A stretch of DNA of 64,000 nt from Bacteroidales bacterium (GTDB taxonomy: Bacteria > Bacteroidota > Bacteroidia > Bacteroidales > GCA-2748055): assembly GCA_023138875.1 (NCBI GenBank), contig JAGLOO010000013.1, positions 1 through 64,000 of the forward strand, written 5' to 3'. The translations under genes were made by a program, and so were the position numbers. Shown piece after piece: positions 28,789 through 38,683 of this stretch. The first letter of the stretch is position 1, and each line of letters starts with the position of its first letter. The notes under the pieces were generated by a model. That model saw only the letters and a program-made list of their open reading frames with translations. It had not been told where the DNA came from and did no database searches.

Positions 28789-29628
28789 TTACTGAATCAT
28801 CCACGAAAGGAATCCCATGTAAAGGACTGCATCTGCAGTCAGCCTGTAGGTTTCATTTCTATTAAAAAAAGCCGGTAAGAACAGTACCAGGAGCAGGATT
28901 GTGGTCATCCCGGAGAGAATAAAGGCGAACTGCATGGTTCGGTCCACTCCGAAAATGAGGAATTGCATGATTGCCAGGATATAGACCATCATGCCTGTGT
29001 AAAACAGGAGGTTCCGCGTGGATTTTTTGCCCAGTGAATGTGCCAGTGAAGCGATGCCCAGCCTGGAATTCCGTTGAATATCATACAATGAAATAATACC
29101 CAGGTTCATCAGGAGAACCCCAACCACCATTGAGACAATCAATGCATGCGGGGTCTGAAGCTCTCCGCTTCGCGTGACCAGGGGGCCCAGCCAGGTTCCC
29201 GCCAGGTAGATCAGCAGAATAAATATCTCCCCCGGAATAAACAGCAGCCTGTTTTTCCTGAACAGATGGCGCATGGCGTAAAACAGAAGCACCAGGCCCG
29301 CCAGCAGCAGTATGTAAATCAAAAACGACCTCTCCAGAAAATTAAAAACCAGCAGCAGCACGATCGAACTGATCACTGCCATGGACCACAAAAGGATTTT
29401 ACGGTTCCGGAAAATAAACTGATGCCGTTCTTTGTTGCTTTTTTTTCTGTGTTTCCAGGCATCCAGCAGATGGTCCCCTGTATAGAGCACCCATACAGTA
29501 CCTGCAAGTACCAGCCACCATGCCCATCCAGGGCTGGCATTGAATAAACGGGCGGCAAAACAGGAGGATGCCAGTGCGCCCAGCACAGTGTCAAAGCTTA
29601 AAAAATGAAAATGTCTGTAAAGTCTCAT
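28789..29628 (-). CDS. UbiA-like prenyltransferase family membrane protein
   Basis: A 279-residue polytopic protein. Two Asp-rich segments sit where UbiA enzymes have theirs: GDHLLDAWKHRKK (first) and SLYDIQRNSRLGIASLAHSLG (second), although the first departs from NDxxDxxxD. About eight hydrophobic helices. Probably transfers or binds a prenyl group, but the substrate is unknown and the altered first motif makes activity uncertain. ATG 29628 (MRLYRHFHFLSFDT) fits the family start better than the longer frame from 29673. It is divergent from the BASS transporter gene. Confidence 0.7.
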   Translation of the reverse strand: MRLYRHFHFLSFDTVLGALASSCFAARLFNASPGWAWWLVLAGTVWVLYTGDHLLDAWKHRKKSNKERHQFIFRNRKILLWSMAVISSIVLLLVFNFLERSFLIYILLLAGLVLLFYAMRHLFRKNRLLFIPGEIFILLIYLAGTWLGPLVTRSGELQTPHALIVSMVVGVLLMNLGIISLYDIQRNSRLGIASLAHSLGKKSTRNLLFYTGMMVYILAIMQFLIFGVDRTMQFAFILSGMTTILLLVLFLPAFFNRNETYRLTADAVLYMGFLSWMIQ

Positions 29629-29722
29629 GTAGGGTGATTGCACTAATTCATAGTTATTGGTGAAAAATAGCAACTAACATACCAATAACAGAATAATTAT
29701 GAGGCGATGAATATTATTTTTA

Positions 29723-30676
29723 ATGGATTTAAATAGTGTAGCTTTTTTCTTTAACTTGCCTTTTTTATCTGAACCTTCACGTATGCACCTCCTCTTTTCT
29801 GAGTATTTCCTTCCGTTTACCCTTGCCATCATTACCCTGGGGATGGGTCTCTCGCTGACCGATCGTGATTTCAGGAATATTTTCTCCCAACCCAGAGCTG
29901 TGATTACCGGTATCGTTTGTCAGATGATCCTGCTGCCGCTAATCGCATACATGATTGTCCGTTCCATCCAAATTGATCCCCTGTTCAAGGTCGGACTGAT
30001 GATCATTGCTGCATGCCCGGGTGGTGCTACCTCAAATCTTATTACCTACATCCTAAAAGGGAATGTGGCACTCTCCATTTCCATGACAGCCATCAATAGC
30101 CTCATCACCCTGGTCACCATCCCTGTGATCGTGACCCTTTCACTGGAAATATTCATACACCAGGATGCGGCCATACGGCTGGATGTGGGTGAAACCATGC
30201 TAAAAGTATTTTTGATCACCCTGTTGCCTGCCTTTGCAGGTACCCGGATCAGAAAATGGAAGCCCGATTTTGCCGGCCGGCTTGAACAGCCATTGAGGAT
30301 CATCCTTCCCCTGTTGCTGCTCATTATCTACGCGGGTGTTATTTTCATTGACCAGGGAATTGAATCGGCTACAGGAAGAGATTTTATGCAGATCATCCCG
30401 TATGCGCTCTTACTGAATTTCGCAGCCATGGTGGCGGGACTGATGGTGGCAAAGATGATCAGGCTTGGCGTAAAGAACCAGTATACCATTGCCATTGAGG
30501 TGGGACTTCAAAACTCGGCATTGGCCATTTTTATATCTGCCACCCTGCTGAAAAGTCATGCCATAGCCCTGGTACCCGTGGTTTACGGATCCTTCACTTT
30601 CTTCAGTACACTGCTATTCGGATGGCTTGTCAAGAAGATGGCCAGGTATCCCCGGATTAACGATACAGGTGGATAA
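29723..30676 (+). CDS. Bile acid:sodium symporter (BASS) family transporter
   Basis: A 317-residue membrane protein of the SBF/BASS family with about ten helices. Conserved segments include CPGGATSNLITYILKGNVAL and VGLQNSALAIFISATLL. Members import organic anions with sodium, and the actual substrate in environmental Bacteroidota is usually unknown. The start is uncertain: ATG 29723 as given, or Met at 29783 (MHLLFSEYF). Its 3' end overlaps the convergent T9SS mini-protein gene by 20 bp. Confidence 0.85.
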   Translation: MDLNSVAFFFNLPFLSEPSRMHLLFSEYFLPFTLAIITLGMGLSLTDRDFRNIFSQPRAVITGIVCQMILLPLIAYMIVRSIQIDPLFKVGLMIIAACPGGATSNLITYILKGNVALSISMTAINSLITLVTIPVIVTLSLEIFIHQDAAIRLDVGETMLKVFLITLLPAFAGTRIRKWKPDFAGRLEQPLRIILPLLLLIIYAGVIFIDQGIESATGRDFMQIIPYALLLNFAAMVAGLMVAKMIRLGVKNQYTIAIEVGLQNSALAIFISATLLKSHAIALVPVVYGSFTFFSTLLFGWLVKKMARYPRINDTGG

Positions 30677-31085
30677 ACCCGGCTTTATCGAATGGCTCCG
30701 AATCTCCGGTTTCTTCAATTACATAATAGTAAACTCCCTCTTTCATATCCAGTCCCCCACTGGTTTTTCCGTCCCAGAAGATCCGTGGGGACCTGGAATA
30801 AAACACCCGGGTTCCGGTCCTGGTAAAAACACTGAACTCATAAACGGTGGTTCCATCGGTGGTAACCTCAAAATAGTCATTCACCTTGTCACCGTTGGGA
30901 GTAAAGACATTGGGAACATCCAGCTCATTGTCAACCGAGTCAGTTGATGCCAGTGTTTCGATCAGGAAAAGTTGCTCGGTGGAAAGGCGGTTGGTGTCGA
31001 TGGACTGATTCTGATGCTGTCCGGAAAGGACAGGAAACAGGAAACAACATACATATAATAAAGCAAAGGATTTCTTGAAGGTCAT
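30657..31085 (-). CDS. Secreted mini-protein consisting mainly of a type B T9SS C-terminal domain
   Basis: A 142-residue protein with a signal peptide (residues 1-22), about 35 residues of linker, then the gliding-motility-associated C-terminal (CHU_C/type B) domain. Its markers are VPNVFTPNGDKVNDYFEV, FSVFTRTGTRVFYS, FWDGKTSGG and EGVYYYVIEE. Such domains normally sit at the end of large T9SS cargo proteins; here almost nothing precedes it. Its start overlaps the end of the AI-2E transporter reading frame by 4 bp. Confidence 0.85.
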   Translation of the reverse strand: MTFKKSFALLYVCCFLFPVLSGQHQNQSIDTNRLSTEQLFLIETLASTDSVDNELDVPNVFTPNGDKVNDYFEVTTDGTTVYEFSVFTRTGTRVFYSRSPRIFWDGKTSGGLDMKEGVYYYVIEETGDSEPFDKAGFIHLYR

Positions 31086-32192
31086 ATCTTGTCTGTGAGC
31101 TTCTGCACCACCCTAAAGTTATTAAAAAATTCTTTGGAGAAAACCCTGAGGACCGTATATGTGGGAATGGCAAGGATCATGCCCACTATCCCGGCCAGGG
31201 TGCCAGCCATCATGATCACGATGAAAATTTCTATGGGATGGGCATATACACTGTTTCCGAAAATAACCGGCTGAAATACCATATTGTCGGTGAGCTGTGT
31301 AATGACAAACACCAGTGTCATATATTCCTATCAGGGGTATCAGCTCCGTGGCAAAATCCATGGACAGATGGGTGGCCACACCCAGGGTAATCCCCAGTGC
31401 TGCTCCAATCCAGGGCCCCAGGTATGGAATAATATTCAACACGGCCGCCAGCAGTCCGATCACCAATCCATGTCGAAAACCCACTCCTACAATGGTCATA
31501 CCCACGGTGACCAGTATAAGGATCCCGGTCATCTGCAACAGGATACCCACAAAATACCGACGAAGCAGATGTTTCACAGAATCCAGGGCATGACGGAACG
31601 CCGATTCTTTCTCTTTGGGGAACAGGGTAACGATGTACTCTGAGATCAAACGTTCTTCCCGAAGGAGGAAAAAGGTGATGAATGAAATGGCAAAGATGGC
31701 CCAGGCAAGGTTACCGAGTATGGATGCGATGGTGGCTACCAGGTCGGTGATCACCCGGATATTCAGGACCGATCCAATGCGGCTTTGAAGTTCTTCCCGC
31801 AGTGAGGTCTCTCCTTCACCAGCCAGGTTCAACTTGTTGAATCTCAATTCTAAACGGTGAATCGGCTCTTCAAACTGCTTGATTACCAGTTCTGTATCAA
31901 TATTAGAGAGTTCCTGGGCCTCATTGGCAATAAGGGGGATAAAAAGCCTGAAAAATCCAAAGAAAATTGCCCAGATGGCAATCAGTGTCACCAGGGCTCT
32001 TAGGGATACCGGAATTTGCCATTTACCGATCCTGATCCTGCCAAGTAAACGAACAAGCGGTCTTGCCATGAGGGAAATTATTGATGCAATCAGGACATAG
32101 GCAACAATGTTAGAAAAGCGCCATATCATCAATCCAAGTAGAATGATCCCGCCTATGATCAGCAGTGTGCGGGGTGTAAACCAGTTCTTCAT
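31082..32192 (-). pseudogene. AI-2E family transporter, frameshifted
   Basis: The reading frame from 32192 encodes a polytopic AI-2E/PerM family protein to about 31325 (…ELIPLIGIY). The remainder continues in another frame (TLVFVITQLTDNMVFQPVIF) to 31082. Joined, they give about 370 residues, the normal family length. The shift lies in an AT-dinucleotide run (31321-31326): one missing AT unit would restore the frame (GIYMTLVF). This is either a recent inactivation, slippage or an assembly error. The family includes transporters of signalling molecules and Na+/H+ antiporters, so substrate assignment would be unsafe. Confidence 0.8.
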
Positions 32193-32303
32193 AGCAATAG
32201 TCTTCCGTAAATATAATAATTTATTGGGATCGGGATGTTGATAATTTTTCCTTTTGAATTCAGGGTTGAATGGCTACTTTTACCTGCCAGGGAGCGCAGG
32301 AAT

Positions 32304-33098
32304 ATGAAGCAGTATCTTGATTTATTATCCCATGTACTGGAGCTTGGGACGAGGAAAGAAGATCGTACGGGCACCGGGGCGATCAGTACATTTGGAACCC
32401 AGATGCGTTTTGATCTGTCGAAGGGATTTCCATTGTTGACTACCAAAAAACTTCACACGAAATCGATCATCCATGAGTTGCTCTGGTTTCTGAAGGGAGA
32501 CACCAATACAAAGTACCTGAACGATCATGGGGTCAGAATCTGGAATGAATGGGCTGATGAAAATGGAAACCTGGGACACATATACGGGTATCAATGGAGA
32601 AGCTGGCCGACTCCGGACGGACACACCATTGACCAGGTTTCGGCGGTGGTGGATTCCATACGTGAAAACCCCGACTCAAGAAGGCATATAGTGAGTGCCT
32701 GGAATGTGGGGGAACTGGCCAACATGGCCCTTCCGCCCTGCCATATTCTTTTCCAGTATTATGTGGCAGACGGGAAGCTCTCCTGCCAGTTGTATCAGCG
32801 AAGCGCCGATATTTTCCTTGGTGTTCCGTTCAACATCGCCTCCTACTCCTTCCTGATAATGATGATGGCCCAGGTTACCGGACTCCAGCCTGGTGAATTT
32901 ATACTCACCCTGGGAGATGCACATATCTACATGAACCATGTAGAGCAGGTGAAGCTGCAGCTGAAACGTGAACTAAGACCCCTTCCATCGGTGAAACTGA
33001 ATCCGGAAATAAAATCCATATTCGGATTCAGGTTTGAAGATTTCTCTATCGAAAATTATGTTCCGCACCCGCACATCAAAGGGGCCATTTCCGTCTGA
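32304..33098 (+). CDS. thyA: Thymidylate synthase
   Basis: A 264-residue ThyA, the same length as E. coli ThyA, converting dUMP to dTMP with methylene-tetrahydrofolate. The catalytic Cys is in [13 protein letters not shown], the RRH phosphate-binding motif is in [11 protein letters not shown], and the dUMP-binding [19 protein letters not shown] segment is intact. ATG 32304 after a GGAG/GCAGGA ribosome site is preferred over the longer frame from 32235. folA follows after 1 bp. Confidence 0.97.
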   Translation: MKQYLDLLSHVLELGTRKEDRTGTGAISTFGTQMRFDLSKGFPLLTTKKLHTKSIIHELLWFLKGDTNTKYLNDHGVRIWNEWADENGNLGHIYGYQWRSWPTPDGHTIDQVSAVVDSIRENPDSRRHIVSAWNVGELANMALPPCHILFQYYVADGKLSCQLYQRSADIFLGVPFNIASYSFLIMMMAQVTGLQPGEFILTLGDAHIYMNHVEQVKLQLKRELRPLPSVKLNPEIKSIFGFRFEDFSIENYVPHPHIKGAISV

Positions 33099-33099
33099 T

Positions 33100-33606
33100 A
33101 TGGAACAGAAGATCCGTCATAATATCTCCATCATTGTAGCCATTGCAGAGAACAATGCCATTGGTAAAGACAACAGGTTGCTCTGGCACCTGTCGGACGA
33201 TTTGAAAAGATTTAAAAAGCTCACCACCGGACATACACTCATCATGGGACGAAACACCTTTCTCTCCCTTCCCAACGGAGCCCTTCCCAACCGGCGACAC
33301 ATCGTGATCTCAGACGTAACCGGCGAAAGCTTCGAAGGATGTGAAATGGCCCGTTCCATTGACATGGCCATTGACATGGCCGGTAATGATAAGGAATGCT
33401 TTGTTATTGGGGGCGGCATGGTATATGCACAGTTCCTTCCCGTTGCAGGCAAACTCTACCTTACACAGGTTCATCATTCGTTCGAGGCCGACACTTTTTT
33501 CCCGAAAATTGATTTTCAGCAATGGAAGTCCGTTTTTTCTGAATCTGTTAAGGCCGGGGAGAAGAATGAATACCCCCATACCTACACCGAACTTGTGAGG
33601 ATCTGA
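33100..33606 (+). CDS. folA: Dihydrofolate reductase
   Basis: A 168-residue DHFR that regenerates tetrahydrofolate consumed by ThyA. Motifs: IVAIAENNAIGKDNRLLWHL with the substrate-contacting region, TLIMGRNTF, and the NADPH loop FVIGGGMVYAQFLP. ATG 33100, one base after the thyA stop, is the start. A longer in-frame reading to 33034 lies inside thyA and is not needed. The gene is convergent with the flippase-like gene. Confidence 0.96.
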   Translation: MEQKIRHNISIIVAIAENNAIGKDNRLLWHLSDDLKRFKKLTTGHTLIMGRNTFLSLPNGALPNRRHIVISDVTGESFEGCEMARSIDMAIDMAGNDKECFVIGGGMVYAQFLPVAGKLYLTQVHHSFEADTFFPKIDFQQWKSVFSESVKAGEKNEYPHTYTELVRI

Positions 33607-33614
33607 TATTCAGA

Positions 33615-34481
33615 TCAACCTTTATCAATTTGTAAGCCGGGACCTATGCTGTAGATAATCCCCCAGATGGAAGTAAATGCTGTGATAAGGTAGAAAATAA
33701 CACTGAGTGCAATGGAGAGGTTCAGATCAAGGCCCAGCCACTGTGCTCCCAGCATAAAGGTGAATTCCCTGGAGCCAATCCCCCCTATAGTGATGGGCAG
33801 GACAGCTACGATGGAAGAAATAAGAAATACCAGAAGATAGCTCCCAAAGTTTCCACCAACCTGCAGGGAATAGAGTATCATCAGCGCGGATAGTAATTGA
33901 AGCATCTGCACTACAAAGGATTGCAAATTTGTCACCATAAAAACCGGCAATAAATACATGAAAAAATACCTGAACACCAGGTAGGTCACAAGCACCGACA
34001 AAGGGATCAGTGCCCAGGCAAAATATCCGTATATCCGGGGCAAAGGAATGAAATACAAAAAAATGACAGCAAGACAGAACAGTGCAAGCACTCCGATAAT
34101 CCGGTCCATCATCACCGCCCAGAATATCTGCACCGTCTTCACCTTAAACCGTTTATTCAGAAAATAGATCTTATAGCCATCCCCACCGATGCCCCCGGGA
34201 AGAAACAGGTTATAATACATTCCCAGCAGGTAAAGCTTTATATTGAATCCCTCAGAAAGGTGGATGCCAATTGCTGCCAGGTACCGGTTAAGCCTGACTG
34301 AGGAGATCATTTTGGAAAGGATAAATAAAACCAGTGCACCTGTGAGGAAAATGAGATTCGCCCCGCTGATGACTTCCGTTACCTGGCGGATATCGATTTT
34401 CCTTATAACGAAATAGAGGGCAGCAATAGTAATCCCCAGCTTGATGATTACCTTGAGATACGGAGGTAGTTTAATCTTCAC
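33615..34481 (-). CDS. Lysylphosphatidylglycerol synthase TM-region / UPF0104 family protein
   Basis: A 288-residue membrane protein with about eight helices and the family motif LPGGIGGDGYKIYFL together with LPITIGGIGSREFTF. It corresponds to the MprF flippase-like region without the synthase domain. Proteins of this type move lipids or polyprenol-linked substrates across the membrane. The upstream GT2 overlaps it by 11 bp, so it may handle the product of that enzyme. Confidence 0.85.
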   Translation of the reverse strand: MKIKLPPYLKVIIKLGITIAALYFVIRKIDIRQVTEVISGANLIFLTGALVLFILSKMISSVRLNRYLAAIGIHLSEGFNIKLYLLGMYYNLFLPGGIGGDGYKIYFLNKRFKVKTVQIFWAVMMDRIIGVLALFCLAVIFLYFIPLPRIYGYFAWALIPLSVLVTYLVFRYFFMYLLPVFMVTNLQSFVVQMLQLLSALMILYSLQVGGNFGSYLLVFLISSIVAVLPITIGGIGSREFTFMLGAQWLGLDLNLSIALSVIFYLITAFTSIWGIIYSIGPGLQIDKG

Positions 34482-35421
34482 TACTTACTTCCCTTTTGAT
34501 CCGGTAGGGTTTCTTTTGTTGTGATTCATAATAGGTTCTCATCATCATTTCAGAAAGAATCCCGATGGTAATGATCTGGATACCTCCGATGGTGAGCATT
34601 ATACCCAGCAACAGCAGCGGCTTTCCCCAGATATCATTGCCCAGTAGCTTCAATACAAAAATATAGATGTCAATGATCACCCCGGCACCAAAAGTGATGA
34701 TCCCCAGTGTCCCGAAAAAATGAATGGGCCTGTTCTGGTATCTCTTAAAGAACATGATCAGGAGCAGGTCGCTGATCACCCGAAAGGTACGGCCCATTCC
34801 GTACTTTGATTTTCCATATTTGCGAGCGTGATGCCTTACCGGAACCTGTACAATCTGTGCACCCTGCTGGACAGCAAGCACCGGGATAAAGCGATGCAAC
34901 TCTCCGTACAATCCAAGGTTCTTCGCGATATCTTTCCGGAAAACCCGCAGTGAACATCCATAATCTTTCAGCTTGACACCCGTGATGATTCGAAGTAAAA
35001 AATTGGCCAGCCTGCTGGGAAGCTTACGGGAGATAGCAGCATCCTTTCTGTTTCGCCGCTCACCTGCAACCACATCACAATCCTCATCCTTGAGGGTTTG
35101 GATCATCATGGGAACATCCGCCGGATCGTTTTGAAGATCCCCGTCCAGTGTCACAATGAGGTCGCCTTCTGCCCTGTCAATCCCGGCTGCCAGCGCCGAA
35201 CTCTGCCCGTAATTGGTGATCAGGTCGATACCAATGACGTACTTACCGGACGCTGACATCTTTGCTATATTCGCCCAGCTCCCGTCACTGCTTCCATCAT
35301 TCACCAGGATAATCTCATAATGGAAATCGGTCGTTTCCATCGCGGTACGAATACCCGAACAAAGGGGTTCTATGTTCTCCTCCTCATTGTAAACAGGGAC
35401 TACAAATGATACTTTTTTCAT
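34471..35421 (-). CDS. Glycosyltransferase family 2, polyprenol-phosphate type with two TM helices
   Basis: A 316-residue GT2 of the GtrB/ArnC/DPM1 type. The catalytic domain has SFVVPVYNEEENI, NDGSSDGSW, and the DxD in VTLDGDLQNDPADV. Two C-terminal helices (about 232-255 and 265-290) anchor it. It would charge undecaprenyl phosphate with a sugar. The flippase-like protein follows by overlap, and a large GT-C-like protein is encoded divergently, so the three may form one pathway for membrane-linked glycosylation. Confidence 0.92.
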   Translation of the reverse strand: MKKVSFVVPVYNEEENIEPLCSGIRTAMETTDFHYEIILVNDGSSDGSWANIAKMSASGKYVIGIDLITNYGQSSALAAGIDRAEGDLIVTLDGDLQNDPADVPMMIQTLKDEDCDVVAGERRNRKDAAISRKLPSRLANFLLRIITGVKLKDYGCSLRVFRKDIAKNLGLYGELHRFIPVLAVQQGAQIVQVPVRHHARKYGKSKYGMGRTFRVISDLLLIMFFKRYQNRPIHFFGTLGIITFGAGVIIDIYIFVLKLLGNDIWGKPLLLLGIMLTIGGIQIITIGILSEMMMRTYYESQQKKPYRIKREVSSED

Positions 35422-35498
35422 TTTAATTACCCGGTTGATTTTGATCGTGCAAAATAACCAAATTTTGCTATATTTCCGGCTGCTTAACCAATTGGTTT

Positions 35499-37787
35499 AT
35501 GAAGAAAAATGCAATCGCTTTGATCGTGTTGCTGGGTGTGACACTCTCCATTCTTTTCCTGGTGTTCGGTAAGGTAATCATTCATCCGAATCAATTTGTC
35601 TTTTCCTCTTCCGGCGATGCCATAAAAAGCTATTATAACTTTTGCTACTACCTGAAATATGATTCAGGAATAGGCCACGATGGCATTAACTATCCATATG
35701 GGGACCACCTTCAATACATCAATTCCCATCCCCTTTACCTGCAGATCATTAAGTTCATCGACAGGTTCATCTACCCGGTATCTGATTACGGGGTTGGCAT
35801 CCTCAATCTCACCATGATCTTTTCCCTGCTTGTGGCCATCCCTTTCATATACCTGATACTGCGGAAATTCTCCCTTCCTCCCTGGTACTCGGCGGTGATC
35901 ACATTGATCATTCTTTTCCTCAGTCCGCAACTGGACAGGCTTGGAGGACATTTCGAAATGGTATATGCTTTTTTCATACCGCTGTACTGGTATTTGCTGA
36001 TCCGCTGGAATGAAGGCAAAAACAGGTTGTTGTGGACCATTCTCCTGCTCCTTACTGCCCTGGTTGGAGGATTCACCAGTGCATATTATGTAGCATTCCT
36101 GGCCATTTTTCCCATGGCCATACTGCTTGTGGAACTGTGGAATCGCCGTAAAAATCTTTCAGGATATATGAAAGAGGGGCTGTTACTGCTGGTGATTGCC
36201 ATACTACCGCTGATCATAGTTAAAGGCCTGGTCACGGTGACAGACTGGGTGGATGACAGGCCCGATAATCCCTGGGGATTTTTTATATTTCATTCCAATA
36301 TATTCAGTATTTTCCTGCCTCCCCGATCCATCCTGAAGGAATTGACCAGCGGACTGATCAATATGAACTTCAGATGGGAAGGGCGCGCCTACGTGGGATT
36401 CCCGGCCACACTCCTGGCACTGGCGTTTGCCTATACCATGATCCATCAACTGGTAACCCGAAAGAAACCCGGGCTGAAATTCTTCTTCCCCAACAGGAAA
36501 TTGAATACCTACCTGTCTGCATCGGTCATCATACTGATCTTTGCCATGTGTATCCCGTTTAACTGGGGAATGGAATTTCTGCTGAAGCTTCTTCCACCAC
36601 TGAAGCAATTCCGGTGCCTGGGCCGATTCTCCTGGATCTTTTATTATGTGTTTACCGTTTATACGGCCACCTTTTTCTATACCTTTTTCCGTCGCGCCAG
36701 GAAAAAAGGATTCCGCATTACCAGCCTGGTATTTCTGATTTTTATGCTCTCCTACTGGAGCCTGGAGGCTGCTTCCAATCTACGTAAAAGCACACGGAGG
36801 ATCTTCAACCAAAACGAGATCCTGGCTAATTCCGGGGAGGAAACACTGGCAATTTTCGAGGAAGCCGGAGTGGATCCCGATGATTTTCAGGGAATCTTCT
36901 TCCTGCCCTTTGCCAATACCTGCGGGGATAAACTATTGTTTGACAGGGGTATGGAAGCTTTCAGCGAAGCGATGAGGTGCAGTCACCATACAGGAATACC
37001 CATTATAGAGAGTTTTTCTCCGAGAATCTCCTTTTCACAAGGCATCAGTTCCATCCAGTTGCTGGCCGACAGTGCCATCTATAAACAGCGGGTGGATGAT
37101 ATGACACAAGAACCCGTTCTTCTGGTGGTCACGCATGAGAAACTGACCAAACAGGAATCTGCTTTGCTTGGAAGGGCACAGCTTTTATGGACCGGTGATA
37201 AGGTCTCTTTTGCCTCCCTTCCGGTAAAGGCATTCAATGCAGGACACGCTTCGTGGAGTAGTCTTGCCGGGAATATTTCCGACAGCCTGGCATGTGAAGG
37301 TCCTCTTTGCAGTGATGCCCCGCTGGAGAAAGTTTTCTACGAGGGATTTAACAGTTATTCGTCGGACCAGGTTTTTACAGGTTCTGGTGCACGGTATAAA
37401 AAGAAAGGAAAAATTGAATTGATAAATGAAGTTCTATACCAGAAGTATTCCGAGGAGCGTGTTGAGATCTCTTTCTGGTTATTTGTGGATACACGAATCG
37501 ATAACATGCCCACTGCTGAGATCTGGAGGTGGGATGAGAACAATACCCTCATCGATAAGGAAAAATTGAATACCCGGGCCGAACATAACGTTGACAGCAT
37601 GTGGGTGCGGGTGGATAAAACGTTTAAACCCGAACCAGGGGTCCGTTATCAGTTGACCCTGAGGGGAAAATACATCACCGTGGATGACCTGCTGTTAAAG
37701 CCGGAGGGGGCCAGGGTGATGGTCAGCCAGGAGGAAGGACCAGGATTGTTTGATAATTTCAAGGTGCCTGTTGCTCCTGAAGAATGA
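35499..37787 (+). CDS. Large membrane protein, probable GT-C type glycosyltransferase
   Basis: A 762-residue protein. The first ~430 residues hold about eleven hydrophobic helices with a large first periplasmic loop (HDGINYPYGDHLQYINSHPL). The rest is soluble and periplasmic, ending in a beta-sandwich-like region (about 610-750). The layout resembles YfhO-like or ArnT-like GT-C proteins, but I do not recognise a specific family. It is divergent from the GT2/flippase pair with 77 bp between. Function as a polyprenol-sugar-dependent transferase is inferred from context. Confidence 0.7.
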   Translation: MKKNAIALIVLLGVTLSILFLVFGKVIIHPNQFVFSSSGDAIKSYYNFCYYLKYDSGIGHDGINYPYGDHLQYINSHPLYLQIIKFIDRFIYPVSDYGVGILNLTMIFSLLVAIPFIYLILRKFSLPPWYSAVITLIILFLSPQLDRLGGHFEMVYAFFIPLYWYLLIRWNEGKNRLLWTILLLLTALVGGFTSAYYVAFLAIFPMAILLVELWNRRKNLSGYMKEGLLLLVIAILPLIIVKGLVTVTDWVDDRPDNPWGFFIFHSNIFSIFLPPRSILKELTSGLINMNFRWEGRAYVGFPATLLALAFAYTMIHQLVTRKKPGLKFFFPNRKLNTYLSASVIILIFAMCIPFNWGMEFLLKLLPPLKQFRCLGRFSWIFYYVFTVYTATFFYTFFRRARKKGFRITSLVFLIFMLSYWSLEAASNLRKSTRRIFNQNEILANSGEETLAIFEEAGVDPDDFQGIFFLPFANTCGDKLLFDRGMEAFSEAMRCSHHTGIPIIESFSPRISFSQGISSIQLLADSAIYKQRVDDMTQEPVLLVVTHEKLTKQESALLGRAQLLWTGDKVSFASLPVKAFNAGHASWSSLAGNISDSLACEGPLCSDAPLEKVFYEGFNSYSSDQVFTGSGARYKKKGKIELINEVLYQKYSEERVEISFWLFVDTRIDNMPTAEIWRWDENNTLIDKEKLNTRAEHNVDSMWVRVDKTFKPEPGVRYQLTLRGKYITVDDLLLKPEGARVMVSQEEGPGLFDNFKVPVAPEE

Positions 37788-37827
37788 AATTGCTATTTTT
37801 CCGACCGAAACTAAATACTTTACAATT

Positions 37828-38271
37828 ATGAAAAAGCATCTTTTAACTGCAATTACCATCCTGTTTCTGCCCCTATTTCTCTATGCACAGGCCAACAAAA
37901 TTGAAGGGGTCTGGTACAATGACGACAAGACTTCTACCATTGAAATTAAGAAGGCCTCCAATGGACAATACTATGGAAAGATCAGCTGGCTGGATGAACC
38001 CAATGAATATGGCAAACCTAAGGTAGACTCTGAAAATTCCGATCCCAAGCTAGCCAAACGTCCCATTCTGGGTCTGCAGATAGTTAAAAGTTTCAAATAC
38101 GACTTAAAGAAGAAGAGATGGGACAAAGGAACCATATACGATCCTGATAACGGCAAGACCTATGACTGCTTTTCCTGGTTCGAGGACGGAAATTACAACA
38201 AGCTCTATCTGAAGGGTTATATTGCGGGCATTAAAGCCCTGGGCCGGAAGACTGAGTGGACAAGGAAGTGA
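37828..38271 (+). CDS. DUF2147 exported protein
   Basis: A 147-residue secreted protein with signal peptide MKKHLLTAITILFLPLFLYA (cleavage after AQA) and the DUF2147 lipocalin-like fold: IEGVWYNDDKTSTIEI, GKISWL, KRPILGLQIVKSF and LYLKGYIAGI. The function is unknown. ATG 37828 gives the signal peptide; the frame is open upstream to 37750 within the preceding gene. Confidence 0.88.
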   Translation: MKKHLLTAITILFLPLFLYAQANKIEGVWYNDDKTSTIEIKKASNGQYYGKISWLDEPNEYGKPKVDSENSDPKLAKRPILGLQIVKSFKYDLKKKRWDKGTIYDPDNGKTYDCFSWFEDGNYNKLYLKGYIAGIKALGRKTEWTRK

Positions 38272-38683
38272 CGCAACCCAGCTTCGCTGCAGAACGTAGC
38301 TTCACTGCTAGCTAGAAGTTCCAAGAGTAAAAGTTAAGGTAGGCTAAAATTGACCGGATACGTACACTCCGGTTCCATTTCCGTTCACTTTTCTAAATAA
38401 CAATAAGCTCCTACTATTCTGCATCATTCTTATTTGGTGGTATTTGCATGTTCTGGCACGCATTGTGTAAATAAATAACATGAAAACAAATCTTACGTCC
38501 TTTTACATTTCACTAACGGGTGATACAGTAAAATTTCTTTTTTAGGTTTAAGTGGTTAGTATAAAGGGGCCCCTCCAGGCCCCTTTTTCTATTTACCCTT
38601 TGCCAGGTTCGGCATATTCCTAATAAATTATCTATTTTTGAGAATCCATTAACACCAGTCCCTGGTAAAGCCATCATAATATC
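38272..38683 (+). ncRNA. Intergenic region with possible terminator-ended small RNA
   Basis: A 412-bp stretch without a convincing reading frame. It ends with a textbook intrinsic terminator (38563-38588). Upstream, ACTAAC near 38512 can pair with GTTAGT near 38556 just before the terminator stem. The terminator stands about 290 bp after the DUF2147 stop, further than usual, so it may end an independent small transcript or a long 3' UTR. No homology to a known RNA family was recognised. Confidence 0.3.
38563..38588 (+). terminator. Rho-independent terminator
   Basis: Perfect 9-bp stem AAAGGGGCC / GGCCCCTTT with a six-base loop (CCTCCA), followed by further Ts. The A-rich 5' side also makes it usable from the opposite strand. 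Confidence 0.85.

Noticed and set aside
33034-33100. N-terminal extension of folA inside thyA
   Set aside because: ATG 33100 gives the normal DHFR start, and the upstream residues are out-of-frame thyA sequence.
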